Assembly (NCBI GenBank): GCA_016936215.1 | Contig: JAFGPL010000175.1 | Coordinates: 1 to 32,371 of the forward strand | Source: Bacteroidales bacterium | Lineage (GTDB): Bacteria; Bacteroidota; Bacteroidia; Bacteroidales; UBA10428 | Length of the DNA: 32,371 bases | Direction of reading: 5' to 3' | Shown: in pieces, positions 24,485 to 32,291 of the stretch | Position numbering within the stretch: position 1 is the stretch's first letter | Layout: each line of letters starts with the position of its first letter | Position numbers and translations under genes: made by a program | The notes under the pieces: model-generated | Database searches by the model: none | The model's input: only the letters and a program-made list of their open reading frames with translations | What the model was told of the DNA's origin: nothing

Positions 24485-25798
24485 TTAGTTTCTATCATTT
24501 TTCAACAGTTTACACTCCTTTAGCGCTTCAGCCGCTTTAAGGATTGTACTAAAAGGTAATCCCGATCTGGAAGCAATGTCGAGCAGGCTGTTGGTGCCGT
24601 CTGAATAGTTCAACACCCACAGGGCAGCCAGTTGGGTTATTTTACTATCGTTGGTGCCGCCGGTCTTTTCATACAATCCCCTTTTCCCAAGCTGAGGTTC
24701 GCATTTCGGGTTCAGGTTGATGTATGTTTCGTTTTTTTCGATTATTTCAATAATATCCGAAAGCGCATTCAAAGATTCTTCAAGCTTTTCCGGCTTTACA
24801 AACGTTAGGTTGTCAGCAGATGTGTGGTATTCCGGAAACTGTCCAAAAGGTTTTCTGGTAAAGCATCCCACAGGAAGGTCAAAGCCGGGGCTGCAAAACT
24901 GCCTTTCGTCATACCCGTATGGAATGAAGTCTGAGATGGTATATGATTTACCGGAAGTTTTTAACCAGGTTTCCACTGTTTTGTCAATTAATGCATTTCC
25001 TTTTCGCGATCTCTTGTATGTAAAATCTGAACTGTCACCTAACAGGGTAATAACCAGGCCGTGTTTTATTTTTTTTACATCTTTCTCATTTCGGGACAAC
25101 CATGTGATTGAACCTATGGTGCCAGGTATGAAAAGAAACCGGTAAGAGTACCGTAGTTTCTGGTTTGTTAATTGCTTTGCAAGCCATGTTGCAACTGCAA
25201 TTCCTGAAAGGTTGTCGTTACAGAGCGACGGGTGGCAAATATGAGTTGAGATGAGCACTTCATCATCTGTGTCCCCTTTTAAAAAGAGTTCACCATATGT
25301 CAGTGAGCCGGTTTCAAGCGATGAATCAATGTACACATGGTATAATTCATCCTTAAGCTGGCTGAATTGGTTGTGCGACATACAGAAGCCCCATTTCTCT
25401 TCGTAATAAGAGGTCTTGTATGGAATTAGTTCTGGTTGGTCGGGCAGGGTATACAGGTGTTTTTTAAGTTCGGTGAGGGGCACTTGTTTATTAACCGGGA
25501 TACTGTAGTTCAGCACGTGCAGGTTGAGTTGATGAAAATCCAGTATTTTTTTTCCATTTGAATCTTTTATCCAGGCATCGCGTATGTTCCATTCTTTTGG
25601 CACTTCCCAGTCGAATGCCTTTGTACCCGTAGGGACTTCTGTAATCGCCAGGGGGATAATGGAGGAGATATCGGCCAGGGTTTGCCGGGTACCGTTTCCC
25701 GTGATGCTCCTGCAATAAGGATAAAGCCGGGTGATGAAATAGTACATTTCATCACCGGTTCTTTTGTTTTTAAAAATGGGTTGTTTTTCTTCCTGCAT
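24485..25798 (-). CDS. DUF2172/DUF4910 aminopeptidase-like protein with C-terminal winged helix
   Basis: 437 residues of the COG4310 type: an M28-peptidase-like core interrupted by a DUF2172 insert, then a small winged-helix domain (about 375-435, TQLAALWVLNYSDGTNSLLD then ASRSGLPFSTILKA). YPYCRSITGNGTRQT (26-40) is the family opening. Candidate metal ligands: His186/His189 in STHICHPS, Asp195 in CNDNLSG, Asp255 (LLGDSSD), Glu298 (YDERQF) and His325 (EYHTSADN). At FIPGTIGS (223-230) there is a Gly where M28 peptidases carry the catalytic Glu pair. The function is unknown; the family is often found in glycan loci. It starts 3 bp after the methyltransferase stop, so it probably works in the same sugar pathway, perhaps hydrolysing or ligating an amide rather than acting as a peptidase (inference). 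Confidence 0.8.
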   Translation of the reverse strand: MQEEKQPIFKNKRTGDEMYYFITRLYPYCRSITGNGTRQTLADISSIIPLAITEVPTGTKAFDWEVPKEWNIRDAWIKDSNGKKILDFHQLNLHVLNYSIPVNKQVPLTELKKHLYTLPDQPELIPYKTSYYEEKWGFCMSHNQFSQLKDELYHVYIDSSLETGSLTYGELFLKGDTDDEVLISTHICHPSLCNDNLSGIAVATWLAKQLTNQKLRYSYRFLFIPGTIGSITWLSRNEKDVKKIKHGLVITLLGDSSDFTYKRSRKGNALIDKTVETWLKTSGKSYTISDFIPYGYDERQFCSPGFDLPVGCFTRKPFGQFPEYHTSADNLTFVKPEKLEESLNALSDIIEIIEKNETYINLNPKCEPQLGKRGLYEKTGGTNDSKITQLAALWVLNYSDGTNSLLDIASRSGLPFSTILKAAEALKECKLLKNDRN

Positions 25799-25801
25799 TT
25801 A

Positions 25802-27034
25802 TCAGAAAATTTCTGTTTTAGGGATAAAAGTTACAAATTTTCCTCCCCACTCCCTGATGTAACTCAGGCTTTCACTGATTTCTTTTTTCAGGTTCCAGGG
25901 GAAGATGATCACATAATCGGGTTTTTGGTCTTTAATACAGTCAGGGCTTTTGACTGCTATGTGGCTGGCAGGCAGTAATTTTCTCTGTTTATAAGGTGAA
26001 CTGTCTGCTACAAATTCAATCATATCATTTCCCCTTATCCCGCAATAATTGAGAAAAGTATTTCCTTTTGCTGCAGCGCCAAAACCTATTACTTTCTTAC
26101 CTTCTTTCTTTGCCTCAAGTAAAAATTCCAGGAATTCATATTTAATATGGTTCACCTTTTCCTGAAAATTTTTATAATAATCAAGCTTTTTCATCCCTGC
26201 TTTTTCTTCTTTTTCAATCAGTTTACCCACATTTGGTGAAATCTTTTTTGATTCATCCTGAACATGTTTTGCAAAAATCCTTAAAGAACCGCCGTGGGTA
26301 GATATTTCTTCCACATCAAACATTTCGAGTCCGTGTTTTTCAAAAATCTGTTTCACAACAAAAAATGAAAGGTATGAAAAATGTTCATGGTAAATGGTAT
26401 CGAACTGGTTTTCCTGAACCAACTGCATCAGGTGGGGGAATTCCATTGTAATAATCCCGTCATCTTTCAGTGCAAGTTTCAGCCCGGCCACAAAATCGTT
26501 GATATCGGGGACATGTGCCAGCACATTGTTACCAATTAACAGGTCTCCTTTCATCCCTTTATTTACCAATTGTTTTTGGGCAAGTTGATACCCAAAAAAA
26601 TCAATAATGGTGGGTATACCTTTTTTTATGGCAGCTTCAGCCGTATCTGCTGCAGGATCAATTCCCAGCACGGGGATGTTGTGTTCTTTAAAATATTGAA
26701 GCAGGTAACCGTCGTTGGATGCAATTTCAATTACAAGCGATTTTTCATTAAAACCAAAACGGTTGATCATCATTTCGGTATATTCTTTAGCGTGCGCCAG
26801 CCAACTGGAAGAGAAAGACGAAAAATAAGTGTACTCCGGGTTGAATATCTCTTCAGCCTTTTTTATTTCATCCACCTGCACGAGATAACAATGATGACAG
26901 ATATAAACCTTCAGGGGATAAAATACTTCAGGTTCACCGGCTTTTCTTGGTTTAAGCATGGCATTCGAAGGGGGAGAGCTCACGAGGTCAACAAAGACCT
27001 TCTTTAACACTGTGTGACAATTTCTGCAAATCAT
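25802..27034 (-). CDS. SAM-dependent sugar C-methyltransferase (TylCIII/NovU type)
   Basis: 410 residues in three parts. An N-terminal zinc-binding domain with Cys3, Cys6, Cys46 and Cys49 (CRNC and CHHC). A class I SAM domain with motif I VIEIASNDGYLL (101-112), VLGIDPA, NNVLAHVPDINDF and YHEHFSYLSF (215-224), including the Tyr/His residues implicated in deprotonation in TcaB9-like enzymes, then GGSLRIFAKH (248-257). A C-terminal domain with FGAAAKGNTFLNYCGI and a DSSPYKQ string. This three-part form is the family that adds a methyl branch to C-3 of NDP-keto-deoxysugars. The predicted product is a C-methyl-branched sugar nucleotide; the position is by family analogy. It abuts the DUF4910 gene and follows the oxidoreductase after a 337-bp repeat-containing gap. 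Confidence 0.85.
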   Translation of the reverse strand: MICRNCHTVLKKVFVDLVSSPPSNAMLKPRKAGEPEVFYPLKVYICHHCYLVQVDEIKKAEEIFNPEYTYFSSFSSSWLAHAKEYTEMMINRFGFNEKSLVIEIASNDGYLLQYFKEHNIPVLGIDPAADTAEAAIKKGIPTIIDFFGYQLAQKQLVNKGMKGDLLIGNNVLAHVPDINDFVAGLKLALKDDGIITMEFPHLMQLVQENQFDTIYHEHFSYLSFFVVKQIFEKHGLEMFDVEEISTHGGSLRIFAKHVQDESKKISPNVGKLIEKEEKAGMKKLDYYKNFQEKVNHIKYEFLEFLLEAKKEGKKVIGFGAAAKGNTFLNYCGIRGNDMIEFVADSSPYKQRKLLPASHIAVKSPDCIKDQKPDYVIIFPWNLKKEISESLSYIREWGGKFVTFIPKTEIF

Positions 27035-27371
27035 GGCATTAAAATTTAACAGTACCTGTCGGTACTTTGGTTGAATATTAGGTTGAAAACAAAAATTTCA
27101 AAATGTGTCTTTGTTTTAAGAATGTTAATATTACTATGAAGATGCTGTGTAAAAAGTTGGTAAGTTTGAAACCGTCATTGCGAGCGAAGTGAAGCCTGTC
27201 TGCCAAGCCAGGCAGGCAATCTCCTCTTATTAAGCAGATTGCTTCGGTCGTGCCTCCCTCGCAATGACGTGCTCTTAATACTTTTTACATAGCCTCTTAA
27301 ATGTCTAAACTATATCAAACATCAATAGCATAAATATTCTGCATTTAAATCATGATTCTTCTCAAATACCA
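27035..27371. other. 337-bp gap containing a MITE-like repeat
   Basis: No gene seen. About half is the inverted-repeat element at 27141-27296. The flanks (27035-27140 and 27297-27371) are AT-rich with no recognisable promoter or terminator. Because it splits the otherwise contiguous sugar cassette, transcription must either read through or restart here. Confidence 0.6.
27141..27296. repeat. 156-bp MITE-like inverted-repeat element
   Basis: Terminal inverted repeats of 17 bp: gatgctgtgtaaaaagt (27141-27157) and, reverse-complemented, gaggctatgtaaaaagt (27280-27296), 15 of 17 identical. Inside are perfect 12-bp arms cgtcattgcgag (27173-27184) and ctcgcaatgacg (27258-27269), plus a small hairpin gcctgtctgcc..ggcaggc. 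The 'cgtcattgcgagcgaag' core is a very common bacterial intergenic repeat. Non-coding, no transposase nearby. Confidence 0.75.
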
Positions 27372-28667
27372 TTACCCGAAATACTCCTGTTGCTCTTTTC
27401 TGAGTTTATCAGCCAGTCTGCCTTCAGGCAGTTCAATGTCGTTATATGTTAATATTTCATCCTTACCAACATCTCTTCTCAGTTTACATCCCTGGGCAAG
27501 CCCGATAGGCAGAAGATTTGCTTTTCGTACTATATCTGAATTTTCGCAAAGTCCATAGGTCATATACTGTCCCAGTCCATCTAAAGTTTCACCTTTTTTC
27601 AGATTAATTTTGGCGGCTGTAATTACATCAACTTTTGGGGCGCCTATGGGCGCCAAAGCGGCATCTTTGAATAAGACAGCCCTGGCAACGGTTACTGGCA
27701 CTTCGAAATGACATAGGTGATAAGGTGTGTAAAATAGGTAAAGCGGGCCTTCGCCAAGTTTATAAAGGTTGAGGTAATGCCTTTGTTTCGGATGGTCGTG
27801 GGTTCCCAGCACGAAAACACCAGGGCCTGGTTCAGCACCTACTACATAGTCAACAATCCCGGGGCCATTAACAAGTTCTTCAAGCGGATACAGGCTGTTT
27901 GCCATATTTTTCAAGGGTGTTCCTGTTTCCACTGTCGGGCCGAACATTCCCCTTCTGGCAACCCGCATTCCGGTTCCGTTGGCTACTATTGCCTGTTCGA
28001 ATGATATCTTGGTGCCATCTGCAAATGATGTTACCATAGAGGGGTTTTGTCCCCATTTTTTTGCAAAGCCTTCCTGGGTTGTCGGGTTTCGGTAAGGATC
28101 GTGTAACCCTTTTATATTACCACAAAGCACTGGTTTCACCCCCAGGGTTTTCACAAACCGGTAGAGGTTCATCTGAACGCCCGGCTGGTCGCCATCGGCA
28201 TTGGTGATGATTACCCCGGCTTCATCAGCATATTTTTTGAGTATAGGTCCAACGGTACCGTCAAGTTCGGCATTCATCAGAATCACATGTTTACTGTGCC
28301 TGATAGCCTTTAAAACAAGATGGCTTGCTTCCTCAACAGTGCCTGTTACCTCAATTACAGCGTCAATGCCTTCAGCCTCGCAAAGCAAGCTGGCATTATC
28401 AGTGATACTGAACTTGTTATAACGAATATTGTCTTCGAGTTGGGTTTTAGTTGTAACTGATTGAAAATCATTAACACCCGCCTCTGTATAAGCACGCCCG
28501 GCACCTTCGATGTGCCTGTTGGCAATGGCAACAAGGCGCATACCGGGAACATAATTACAAATCTGCAGGGCTATACCCCTGCCCATAAAACCTGCGCCAA
28601 TCATGGCTACCCTAACCGGATTTTTTTCTTCTTCTCTTTTTCTTAAAGCTGTATCAACTATTATCAT
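27372..28667 (-). CDS. SAF-domain NAD(P)-dependent oxidoreductase (homoserine-dehydrogenase-like)
   Basis: 431 residues. An N-terminal Rossmann domain with GAGFMG (24-29) resembles the homoserine dehydrogenase NAD-binding domain; DAVIEVTGTVEEA and HVILMNAELDGTVG continue that fold. A central substrate domain includes NADGDQPGVQMNLYRF and GNIKGLHDPYRNPTTQ. The last ~80 residues (AALAPIGAPKVDVITAAKINLKKGETLDG onward) form a SAF domain, the fold found in sialic-acid synthase and FlgA. Its exact reaction in glycan loci is not established as far as I know. Placed one base after the RmlC-like gene and upstream of the C-methyltransferase, it is expected to act on a sugar nucleotide or on a small hydroxy acid attached to it (inference). 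Core-amino-acid homoserine metabolism is unlikely because the catalytic homoserine domain is absent. Confidence 0.78.
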   Translation of the reverse strand: MIIVDTALRKREEEKNPVRVAMIGAGFMGRGIALQICNYVPGMRLVAIANRHIEGAGRAYTEAGVNDFQSVTTKTQLEDNIRYNKFSITDNASLLCEAEGIDAVIEVTGTVEEASHLVLKAIRHSKHVILMNAELDGTVGPILKKYADEAGVIITNADGDQPGVQMNLYRFVKTLGVKPVLCGNIKGLHDPYRNPTTQEGFAKKWGQNPSMVTSFADGTKISFEQAIVANGTGMRVARRGMFGPTVETGTPLKNMANSLYPLEELVNGPGIVDYVVGAEPGPGVFVLGTHDHPKQRHYLNLYKLGEGPLYLFYTPYHLCHFEVPVTVARAVLFKDAALAPIGAPKVDVITAAKINLKKGETLDGLGQYMTYGLCENSDIVRKANLLPIGLAQGCKLRRDVGKDEILTYNDIELPEGRLADKLRKEQQEYFG

Positions 28668-28668
28668 C

Positions 28669-29202
28669 TTATTTAATTTTATAATCGGGGTGTGATTTAT
28701 CTTTTTCTGAAATTACAGTCGGTTCAACCGGCCATTCAATGCCAAATAACGGATCGTTGTACCTTATACCGCCCTCGGCGCCCGGAGTGTAAAACTGCGT
28801 TACCAGGTAATACACTTCACTATTATCTTCAAGGGTTATAAAACCATGTGCAAAATCTTCGGGGACATATAGCATTTTGTAATTTTCCTGTGACAGTTCT
28901 ATGCCAAACCACTGTTTAAAAGTGGGTGAACCGGGTCGCAGGTCAATAATGATGTCAAAGATAGAACCCCTGGTGCACCTTATCAGTTTTGTCTCCTGGT
29001 AAGGATTTATCTGGTAATGCATTCCTCTCACGGTACCTTTTTTCTTACTGAACGAGGTATTCGCCTGACAAAGGTTCGCGTTCAGACCATGTTCTTTCAT
29101 CTCGTTGGCGCACCACGAACGGCCAAAGAAGCCTCTTTCATCCTCAAGTTTTTTTATCTCAATTACAAATGCGCCTTTTAATTTTGTTTCTGTGAATATC
29201 AT
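28669..29202 (-). CDS. rfbC: RmlC-like dTDP/CDP-keto-sugar epimerase
   Basis: 177-residue cupin, the normal RmlC length. VRGMHYQ (58-64) carries the catalytic His62, FAHGF (117-121) is the conserved barrel motif, Tyr138 in TQFYTP fits the catalytic tyrosine, and YNDPLFGIEWP (148-158) the closing motif. It would epimerise C-3, C-5 or both of a 4-keto-6-deoxy sugar nucleotide. The set around it is headed by a glucose-1-phosphate cytidylyltransferase and no rmlA or rmlB is present, so the substrate may be a CDP rather than dTDP sugar; the symbol is by similarity only. It sits between the NAD-dependent epimerase (19-bp gap) and the SAF oxidoreductase (1-bp gap). Confidence 0.85.
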   Translation of the reverse strand: MIFTETKLKGAFVIEIKKLEDERGFFGRSWCANEMKEHGLNANLCQANTSFSKKKGTVRGMHYQINPYQETKLIRCTRGSIFDIIIDLRPGSPTFKQWFGIELSQENYKMLYVPEDFAHGFITLEDNSEVYYLVTQFYTPGAEGGIRYNDPLFGIEWPVEPTVISEKDKSHPDYKIK

Positions 29203-29221
29203 TTTTTAAGTATTTCGTTAA

Positions 29222-30274
29222 TTATTTCCAGTTCCATTCAAGATTGTTGTTTAACAAGTTGGCTGATTGCAGTTTGTCAAGGGCTTTGAGGCGTATCATG
29301 AATGAAGTTTCACGGAAATTTGTGTCGCAGAAATTCATGGCTTCAAGGTTGTCCTTCAGCGTTCTGATAGTTGTTTTTAAATCGTATGCAGGCTGATGCG
29401 CCGGGGCAAGCTTTTCATAAAGGCTGAAATTCACCTTGTACGATCTGTTATCTGGCGGTGCATCGGGATTGACGGATATTTTAATTCCGGGAATAATTTC
29501 AGCAACTGCTTCGGCAAGTTCTTTCACGGTGTAATTCCAGACATTGCTGCCGGTGTTCACTGCCAGGAAATTACCTCCGTTTTCTGCCTTACGGGTAATG
29601 GCCCATTCGATTGCCCGAGCCATATCAAGTACATTAATAAGCGGTCTCCAGGGAGTGCCGTCGCTCAATATGGTTATTTGTTTCGATGCCACAGCGCTTG
29701 CTACAAAATCATTCAATACTAAGTCTAACCTTAACCTGTGACTGTATCCGCAGGCTGTAGCAAAACGCAGGCAGGTAACGGTAAATTTATCTGATGCCAG
29801 GGGCCTGAGGTCTTTTTCGGCGGCAACTTTTGAGCGGGCATAAGCAGTCAGGGGGTTTAAATCATCACCTTCTGATTTTGCTTTATTGTCGGCCTTACCA
29901 TACATGCTGCAGCTTGATGCAAAAACAAAAGATTTCACACCTTTGTTTTTTGCAGCTTCTGCCATTCTAACGGCTGATTTATAATTAACGTCCATGGTAA
30001 TATCTTCATATTTTTTACCCATCGGATCGTTTGAAATAGCTGCAAGATATATCACTGCATCAATACCCTCAAGCAGGTTGTTGTCAAAATACCTTACATC
30101 TCCTGTAATTTGTCTGTTTAGTTTCATCTCGGGCATATAGGGCGGGTTAGAGAGGCAATTACCAAAATAACCCATATCGTAACCGATTAATTCTGATGTG
30201 GGGTATTTTGTCCTTAACTGACTTACAACACCGGGGCCTACATAGCCCATGTTACCTACTATTAGTATTTTCAT
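29222..30274 (-). CDS. NAD-dependent sugar-nucleotide epimerase/dehydratase
   Basis: 350-residue extended SDR. GNMGYVG (7-13) is the cofactor loop, YLAAISNDP (76-84) the following conserved strand, ASSCSMYG (119-126) the Ser region, and Tyr145/Lys149 in YARSK the catalytic pair; RPLINVLDMARAI is the typical C-terminal substrate motif. It lacks the GHTGFKG and TDE-type signatures of CDP-glucose 4,6-dehydratases, so it looks more like a 4-epimerase or 4-ketoreductase. Being next after rfbF (99-bp gap) it should act on CDP-glucose or a derivative. The missing canonical dehydratase may lie outside the window, or this enzyme may take that role by a different route. Confidence 0.85.
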   Translation of the reverse strand: MKILIVGNMGYVGPGVVSQLRTKYPTSELIGYDMGYFGNCLSNPPYMPEMKLNRQITGDVRYFDNNLLEGIDAVIYLAAISNDPMGKKYEDITMDVNYKSAVRMAEAAKNKGVKSFVFASSCSMYGKADNKAKSEGDDLNPLTAYARSKVAAEKDLRPLASDKFTVTCLRFATACGYSHRLRLDLVLNDFVASAVASKQITILSDGTPWRPLINVLDMARAIEWAITRKAENGGNFLAVNTGSNVWNYTVKELAEAVAEIIPGIKISVNPDAPPDNRSYKVNFSLYEKLAPAHQPAYDLKTTIRTLKDNLEAMNFCDTNFRETSFMIRLKALDKLQSANLLNNNLEWNWK

Positions 30275-30345
30275 GATTTTTTATTTTGTTTATATAAATG
30301 CTTTGTGTTTAAATGAATTTCGGTATAAAAAGATTAATAAATGTT

Positions 30346-30364
30346 TTAACCCTTACAGGGTTAA
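30346..30364. repeat. Short inverted repeat between rfbF and the epimerase gene
   Basis: Perfect 8-bp arms ttaaccct and agggttaa around the loop tac, 10 bp past the rfbF stop codon. On the minus-strand transcript it is followed by aaacattt rather than a T-run, so it is not a standard terminator; it may be an mRNA-stabilising hairpin or a chance palindrome. Confidence 0.4.
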
Positions 30365-30373
30365 ATAAATCTT

Positions 30374-31159
30374 TTATTTCCAGATTTTCCACGGCGGATT
30401 GCTTCCATGCCATAAATCTTCAAGGGTTTGTTTGTCCCTGAGTGTATCCATCGGCTGCCAGAAACCTGTATGCCTGTATGCAGCAAGTTTCCCTGTTTTA
30501 GCCATTATTTCAAGGGGCTCCCTTTCCCATACAGTCTGGTTATCTGTTATATAATCTATGGCTTGTGGTTCAACAACGAAAAAACCGCCATTGATCCATG
30601 CATTTTCATGTCCGTCGCCCTTTGGTTTTTCACGAAAATGTTCAATCTTAGATTGTTCATCAATTAATGTAAACGCACCAAACCTTCCCGGTTGCTTTAC
30701 GGCGGTAAGTGTAACCAATGCATCCTGGCTTTTATGGAATTCAATTGATTCTTTGATATTGATATTGCTCAAACCGTCGCCATAGGTTAAACAGAATGTT
30801 TCGTTTCCAATGTATTCTTTCACCTGCTTTATCCTACCCCCCGTCATGGTTCCTTCACCGGTATCGATCAAAGTTACTTTCCACGATTCGGCGCTTTTTT
30901 TCAGCACTTCCATATGGTTTTTTGACATGTCGAAAGTAACATCGGACATGTGCAGGAAATAATTTGCAAAATATTCTTTAATGATATACCCTTTATATCC
31001 AAGGCAAATAATAAATTCATTGATCCCGTAATGGGAATATATCTTCATAATATGCCAAATAATGGGTTTGCCGCCGATCTCTACCATGGGTTTCGGCCTT
31101 ACCCCGCTCTCTTCGCTGATCCTTGTTCCATAACCTCCGGCTAATATTACTGCTTTCAT
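30374..31159 (-). CDS. rfbF: Glucose-1-phosphate cytidylyltransferase
   Basis: 261 residues, the normal RfbF length. Converts alpha-D-glucose 1-phosphate and CTP to CDP-glucose, the entry step for CDP-3,6-dideoxyhexoses and branched CDP sugars. [13 protein letters not shown] (6-18) is the nucleotide-binding G-G-x-G-T-R loop, [13 protein letters not shown] (21-33) the conserved substrate lysine region, and YGDGLSNI the metal-binding Asp motif; the C-terminal [14 protein letters not shown] is diagnostic of RfbF over RmlA or GalU. The first of a run of sugar-nucleotide genes, 6 bp after the AlgJ-like gene stop. Confidence 0.93.
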   Translation of the reverse strand: MKAVILAGGYGTRISEESGVRPKPMVEIGGKPIIWHIMKIYSHYGINEFIICLGYKGYIIKEYFANYFLHMSDVTFDMSKNHMEVLKKSAESWKVTLIDTGEGTMTGGRIKQVKEYIGNETFCLTYGDGLSNINIKESIEFHKSQDALVTLTAVKQPGRFGAFTLIDEQSKIEHFREKPKGDGHENAWINGGFFVVEPQAIDYITDNQTVWEREPLEIMAKTGKLAAYRHTGFWQPMDTLRDKQTLEDLWHGSNPPWKIWK

Positions 31160-31165
31160 TTTAAT

Positions 31166-32278
31166 TTATTTATTGTTATTTGTTGTAAAATATATATTAA
31201 AAGTGGAGTCGTTCCTGAAATATTCCAATGTTTTAGTAAGGGCAAATTCAATCCCTTTTTCATTCCAATGACTGTCTGTTCGATAATAAAGTGTATCCGA
31301 TGAATTTTTGTAATCTTCATAAACATCAATATATTCTACACCCCTTTTTTTTAAACCGTTAAATAGCCTGGGCAGAAAGTCATTGTATTTATCATTGTTG
31401 ACTACTCCATGATACAGGGTATATTTAGCAGGCAAAGGCATATAAACAATCCTGATATTGTATTTTACATCAAGTTGATCTGCCAGTTTTTTCATATTAT
31501 CACAAAGAGTGTTGATTTCTTCATTGGAGTGGTTGTAATAAAAACTGGTTTTTTCATTGTTTACCTGGTCGTGGTAGAACAACCAGCCGTTGTGTTTATC
31601 CCGGCTATATACAGGGGTAAGCGGGGAAATGTACTCAAATAAATCGAATTTCAGTGTAGAGATACAAGAATAAATACCAGTTGTAAAAATACTTTTTTTA
31701 AGAAGGGCATCAAAAAGCTCTTCGGATCTTTGATAAAAAATAAGGTCTTTAATCATTGCGGCTTTTTTTCTTATGGTGGGTCGGCTATTTGTAGTAAATT
31801 CATCATAAAGGGCATTTTCAAATGCCATCGGGATATACCTCTCAACACGCTCGTAAATCATGATTTTCGGGGTGGTATCGGTATAATGGTTAGATGCAAG
31901 ATAGGCAAGCGGAAAATCATTTTTATAAAAATGCACACCGACATTCAGCGTATCTGAAAGTCTTTCGGGTAATTGTTCATGTCTTGAAAAATCAAAGAAG
32001 CTGTCCCCGATGGTAATGATTTTTGCATCGTGCAGGTTGGCGTGTTTGTTTTTAAACTGAAATTTCTCCTGTGCCGGAGGCATCCCTTCTTCCCTGAAAT
32101 GTCTGATAAGACTGAAATAATAAAGCTCGCCGTATTTGGTTTTGTCCCAGTAACCCGGCACCATTTTTTCTTTAAGCAGGGTATTGAACATGGGCAGTGA
32201 CCTGATTGAGATAAATGCATACAGGCAGGCTATTCCTGCTATATATATTGCCCATTTTAATAATTTTTCGTTCTTCAT
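31166..32278 (-). CDS. AlgJ/AlgX-like SGNH O-acetyltransferase component
   Basis: 370 residues with an N-terminal membrane anchor (about 8-26, WAIYIAGIACLYAFISI) and an extracytoplasmic domain. IGDSFFDFSR (90-99) carries the nucleophile-type Ser93 and TDSHWNEKG (334-342) the Asp335-x-His337 pair, matching the GxS and D-x-H/HW motifs of AlgJ, AlgX and PatB-type SGNH hydrolases, which accept an acetyl group relayed through an MBOAT partner and pass it to the polysaccharide. It follows, after a 13-bp gap, the C-terminus of what looks like that MBOAT partner. Likely role: O-acetylation of the exported glycan in the periplasm. Confidence 0.75.
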   Translation of the reverse strand: MKNEKLLKWAIYIAGIACLYAFISIRSLPMFNTLLKEKMVPGYWDKTKYGELYYFSLIRHFREEGMPPAQEKFQFKNKHANLHDAKIITIGDSFFDFSRHEQLPERLSDTLNVGVHFYKNDFPLAYLASNHYTDTTPKIMIYERVERYIPMAFENALYDEFTTNSRPTIRKKAAMIKDLIFYQRSEELFDALLKKSIFTTGIYSCISTLKFDLFEYISPLTPVYSRDKHNGWLFYHDQVNNEKTSFYYNHSNEEINTLCDNMKKLADQLDVKYNIRIVYMPLPAKYTLYHGVVNNDKYNDFLPRLFNGLKKRGVEYIDVYEDYKNSSDTLYYRTDSHWNEKGIEFALTKTLEYFRNDSTFNIYFTTNNNK

Positions 32279-32291
32279 TTTTTACCCTTAA

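Noticed and set aside
24717-25145. 142-codon frame antisense to the DUF4910 gene
   Set aside because: Fully within a gene with family motifs on the other strand.
26570-27007. 145-codon frame antisense to the C-methyltransferase
   Set aside because: Covers the methyltransferase's zinc-finger and SAM motifs in reverse; no features of its own.
27141-27296. CRISPR array or structured RNA in the 27-kb gap
   Set aside because: There is a single inverted-repeat unit rather than regularly spaced direct repeats, and the core is a known type of dispersed intergenic repeat.
29222-30274. Calling the epimerase gene rfbG (CDP-glucose 4,6-dehydratase)
   Set aside because: Tempting next to rfbF, but the GHTGFKG-type N-terminus and TDE-type dehydratase motif are absent.
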